From: Bacteroidaceae bacterium
Lineage (GTDB): Bacteria; Bacteroidota; Bacteroidia; Bacteroidales; Bacteroidaceae
DNA length: 64,000 bases
Direction of reading: 5' to 3'
Assembly: GCA_017650105.1 (NCBI GenBank)
Contig: JAGCFO010000007.1
Coordinates: 1-64,000 of the forward strand
Shown: positions 63,094-64,000 of the stretch, piece after piece
How positions within the stretch are numbered: the first letter of the stretch is position 1
Layout of the letters: the number at the start of each line of letters is the position of its first letter
Position numbers and translations under genes: made by a program
The notes under the pieces: generated by a model
What the model was told of the DNA's origin: nothing
Seen by the model: only the letters and a program-made list of their open reading frames with translations
Database searches by the model: none

Positions 63094-64000
63094 ATGATTG
63101 ACTCTCCCATCTTCACTCCCGTCACGATAGGCCCCGTAACGCTTCGAAACCGCGTCATCCGCTCGGCAGCATTTGAAAATATGGCTCACGGCAACAGCCC
63201 CTCGAAGGCTCTGTTCGACTATCATACGGCAGTAGCGCGAGGAGGTGTGGGAATGACAACGATAGCCTACGCATCAGTCAACAGGAGCGGACTTTCGTTC
63301 GACGGGCAGCTGTGGATGCGCGAGGAGATAGTGCCTGCGCTCAAAGAGCTTACCGATGCCATTCACGCCGAAGGAGCAAAAGCCTCCATCCAGCTGGGGC
63401 ATTGCGGGAATATGACTCACCGAGCCACGTGTGGTTGCCTTCCCGTAGGCGCCTCAAGCGGTTTCAACCTGTATTCGCCTACGTTTGTGCGCGGATTGAA
63501 GGAGAGCGAGATTTATGCTTTGGTTGACGATTTCGGGAAAGCCGTAAGCCTGGCACGTCGAGCAGGATTCGACTGCGTTGAGATACACGCCGGGCACGGT
63601 TATCTGATAAGCCAGTTCCTTTCGCCCTACACCAATCATCGCCGAGATAAGTTTGGAGGCTCGCTCGAAAACAGGATGCGCTTTATGCAACTGGTGCTGA
63701 CGCGCGTGTTGGAAACGGCAGCGGATGACTTGGGAGTCATCGTCAAAATGAATATGCACGACGGCTTCCGGAGCGGGATGCAGCAAGCGGAATGCCTCGA
63801 GGTAGCGCGGGAGATTGAGCGCCTCGGAGCCCACGCTATCGTGCTTTCGGCGGGATTTGTGAGCAAGGCCCCGATGGAGGTGATGCGCGGAGCGATGCCT
63901 ATCCGCACGCTGGCGTACTATATGGATATGCGCAAGTTCTGGTGGCTCAAGGGGATGCTGCATCTATTTGGACGACGGATGATTCCTACCGTTCCGTACA
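63094..64000 (+). CDS. NADH:flavin oxidoreductase, Old Yellow Enzyme family (partial, runs off the window)
   Basis: The frame starts at ATG 63094 and is open to the window end (302 codons). It begins IFTPVTIGPVTLRNRVIRSA, continues with IQLGHCGN, and has the FMN/active-site block EIHAGHGYLISQFLSPYTNH followed by DKFGGSLENRMRF, all typical of the BaiCD/BaiH-2,4-dienoyl-CoA reductase branch. Known members include bile-acid 3-oxo-4-ene reductases (5-beta type). Five bases separate it from the 5-alpha-reductase gene, so they form one operon. Any FeS and NAD domains would lie outside the window. Confidence 0.9.
   Translation, partial: MIDSPIFTPVTIGPVTLRNRVIRSAAFENMAHGNSPSKALFDYHTAVARGGVGMTTIAYASVNRSGLSFDGQLWMREEIVPALKELTDAIHAEGAKASIQLGHCGNMTHRATCGCLPVGASSGFNLYSPTFVRGLKESEIYALVDDFGKAVSLARRAGFDCVEIHAGHGYLISQFLSPYTNHRRDKFGGSLENRMRFMQLVLTRVLETAADDLGVIVKMNMHDGFRSGMQQAECLEVAREIERLGAHAIVLSAGFVSKAPMEVMRGAMPIRTLAYYMDMRKFWWLKGMLHLFGRRMIPTVPY

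Overview
The window is one stretch of a Bacteroidales chromosome, most likely from a gut member such as a Prevotella or Bacteroides relative. Genus cannot be fixed from sequence alone. The evidence is the recurrent Bacteroidetes promoter (a TTG or TTTG box, 18-21 nt, then TAnnTTTG), the Bacteroidetes-type glutamine synthetase III, a PorT-like protein plus a cargo-type C-terminus of the type IX secretion system, a GH95 fucosidase, and the gene run M3 peptidase / DUF4847 lipoprotein / dCMP deaminase / S41 peptidase. There is no integrase, transposase, phage gene or CRISPR array.

Layout. 1-3.7 kb: tail of a dockerin-repeat protein, two secreted esterases, a low-molecular-weight tyrosine phosphatase, tRNA-Met. 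3.8-13.2 kb: a START-like protein, then glutamine synthetase III behind a short glutamine-rich leader frame and a terminator-like hairpin, carAB, and a 5'-nucleotidase split into two genes. 13.2-17.7 kb: porT, a 2[4Fe-4S] ferredoxin, and an operon NfeD-flotillin-PrsW protease. 17.9-25.6 kb: a Crp/Fnr regulator, peptidases (M3, S41, M18), dCMP deaminase, small envelope proteins. 26.0-26.5 kb: tRNAs Gly-Leu-Leu-Gly. 26.6-37.2 kb: esterase plus GH95 fucosidase, thioredoxin, dnaE, a GH10-like secreted hydrolase translationally coupled to a nucleotidyltransferase. 37.5-46 kb: envelope proteins and a complete MacAB-TolC-like exporter (ATPase, two permeases, adaptor, TolC). 46-50 kb: sugar transporter, C1-family peptidase, nucleotide-sugar epimerase. 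50.3-51.3 kb: a small, visibly AT-richer pair (unknown membrane protein and a DNA glycosylase). 51.8-58.5 kb: a 2251-residue secreted cysteine peptidase with LamG, PKD and discoidin-like regions and a type IX sorting tail. 58.7-64 kb: glycosyltransferase-aroB, rarA, and a steroid 5-alpha-reductase followed by an Old Yellow Enzyme family reductase cut by the window edge.

How the parts fit. glnN makes glutamine, CarA hydrolyses it and CarB makes carbamoyl phosphate for arginine and pyrimidines, so the neighbourhood links nitrogen assimilation to nucleotide synthesis. The glnN leader looks like glutamine-sensing attenuation. PorT and the giant peptidase are machinery and cargo of the same secretion route. 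The reductase pair at the right edge has the gene content of the bile-acid/steroid ring-A reduction clusters known from gut Bacteroidetes.

The strongest unexplained pattern is a family of modular intergenic repeats. The modules are TATGAAGAAGGG, an A-tract/T-tract, GGAGAACAAAT and a CGCGATAT-type palindrome. They occur at nine places (near 11.5, 17.0, 25.8, 34.8, 37.3, 43.3, 51.6, 58.6 and 62.2 kb), in both orientations, almost wholly between genes.
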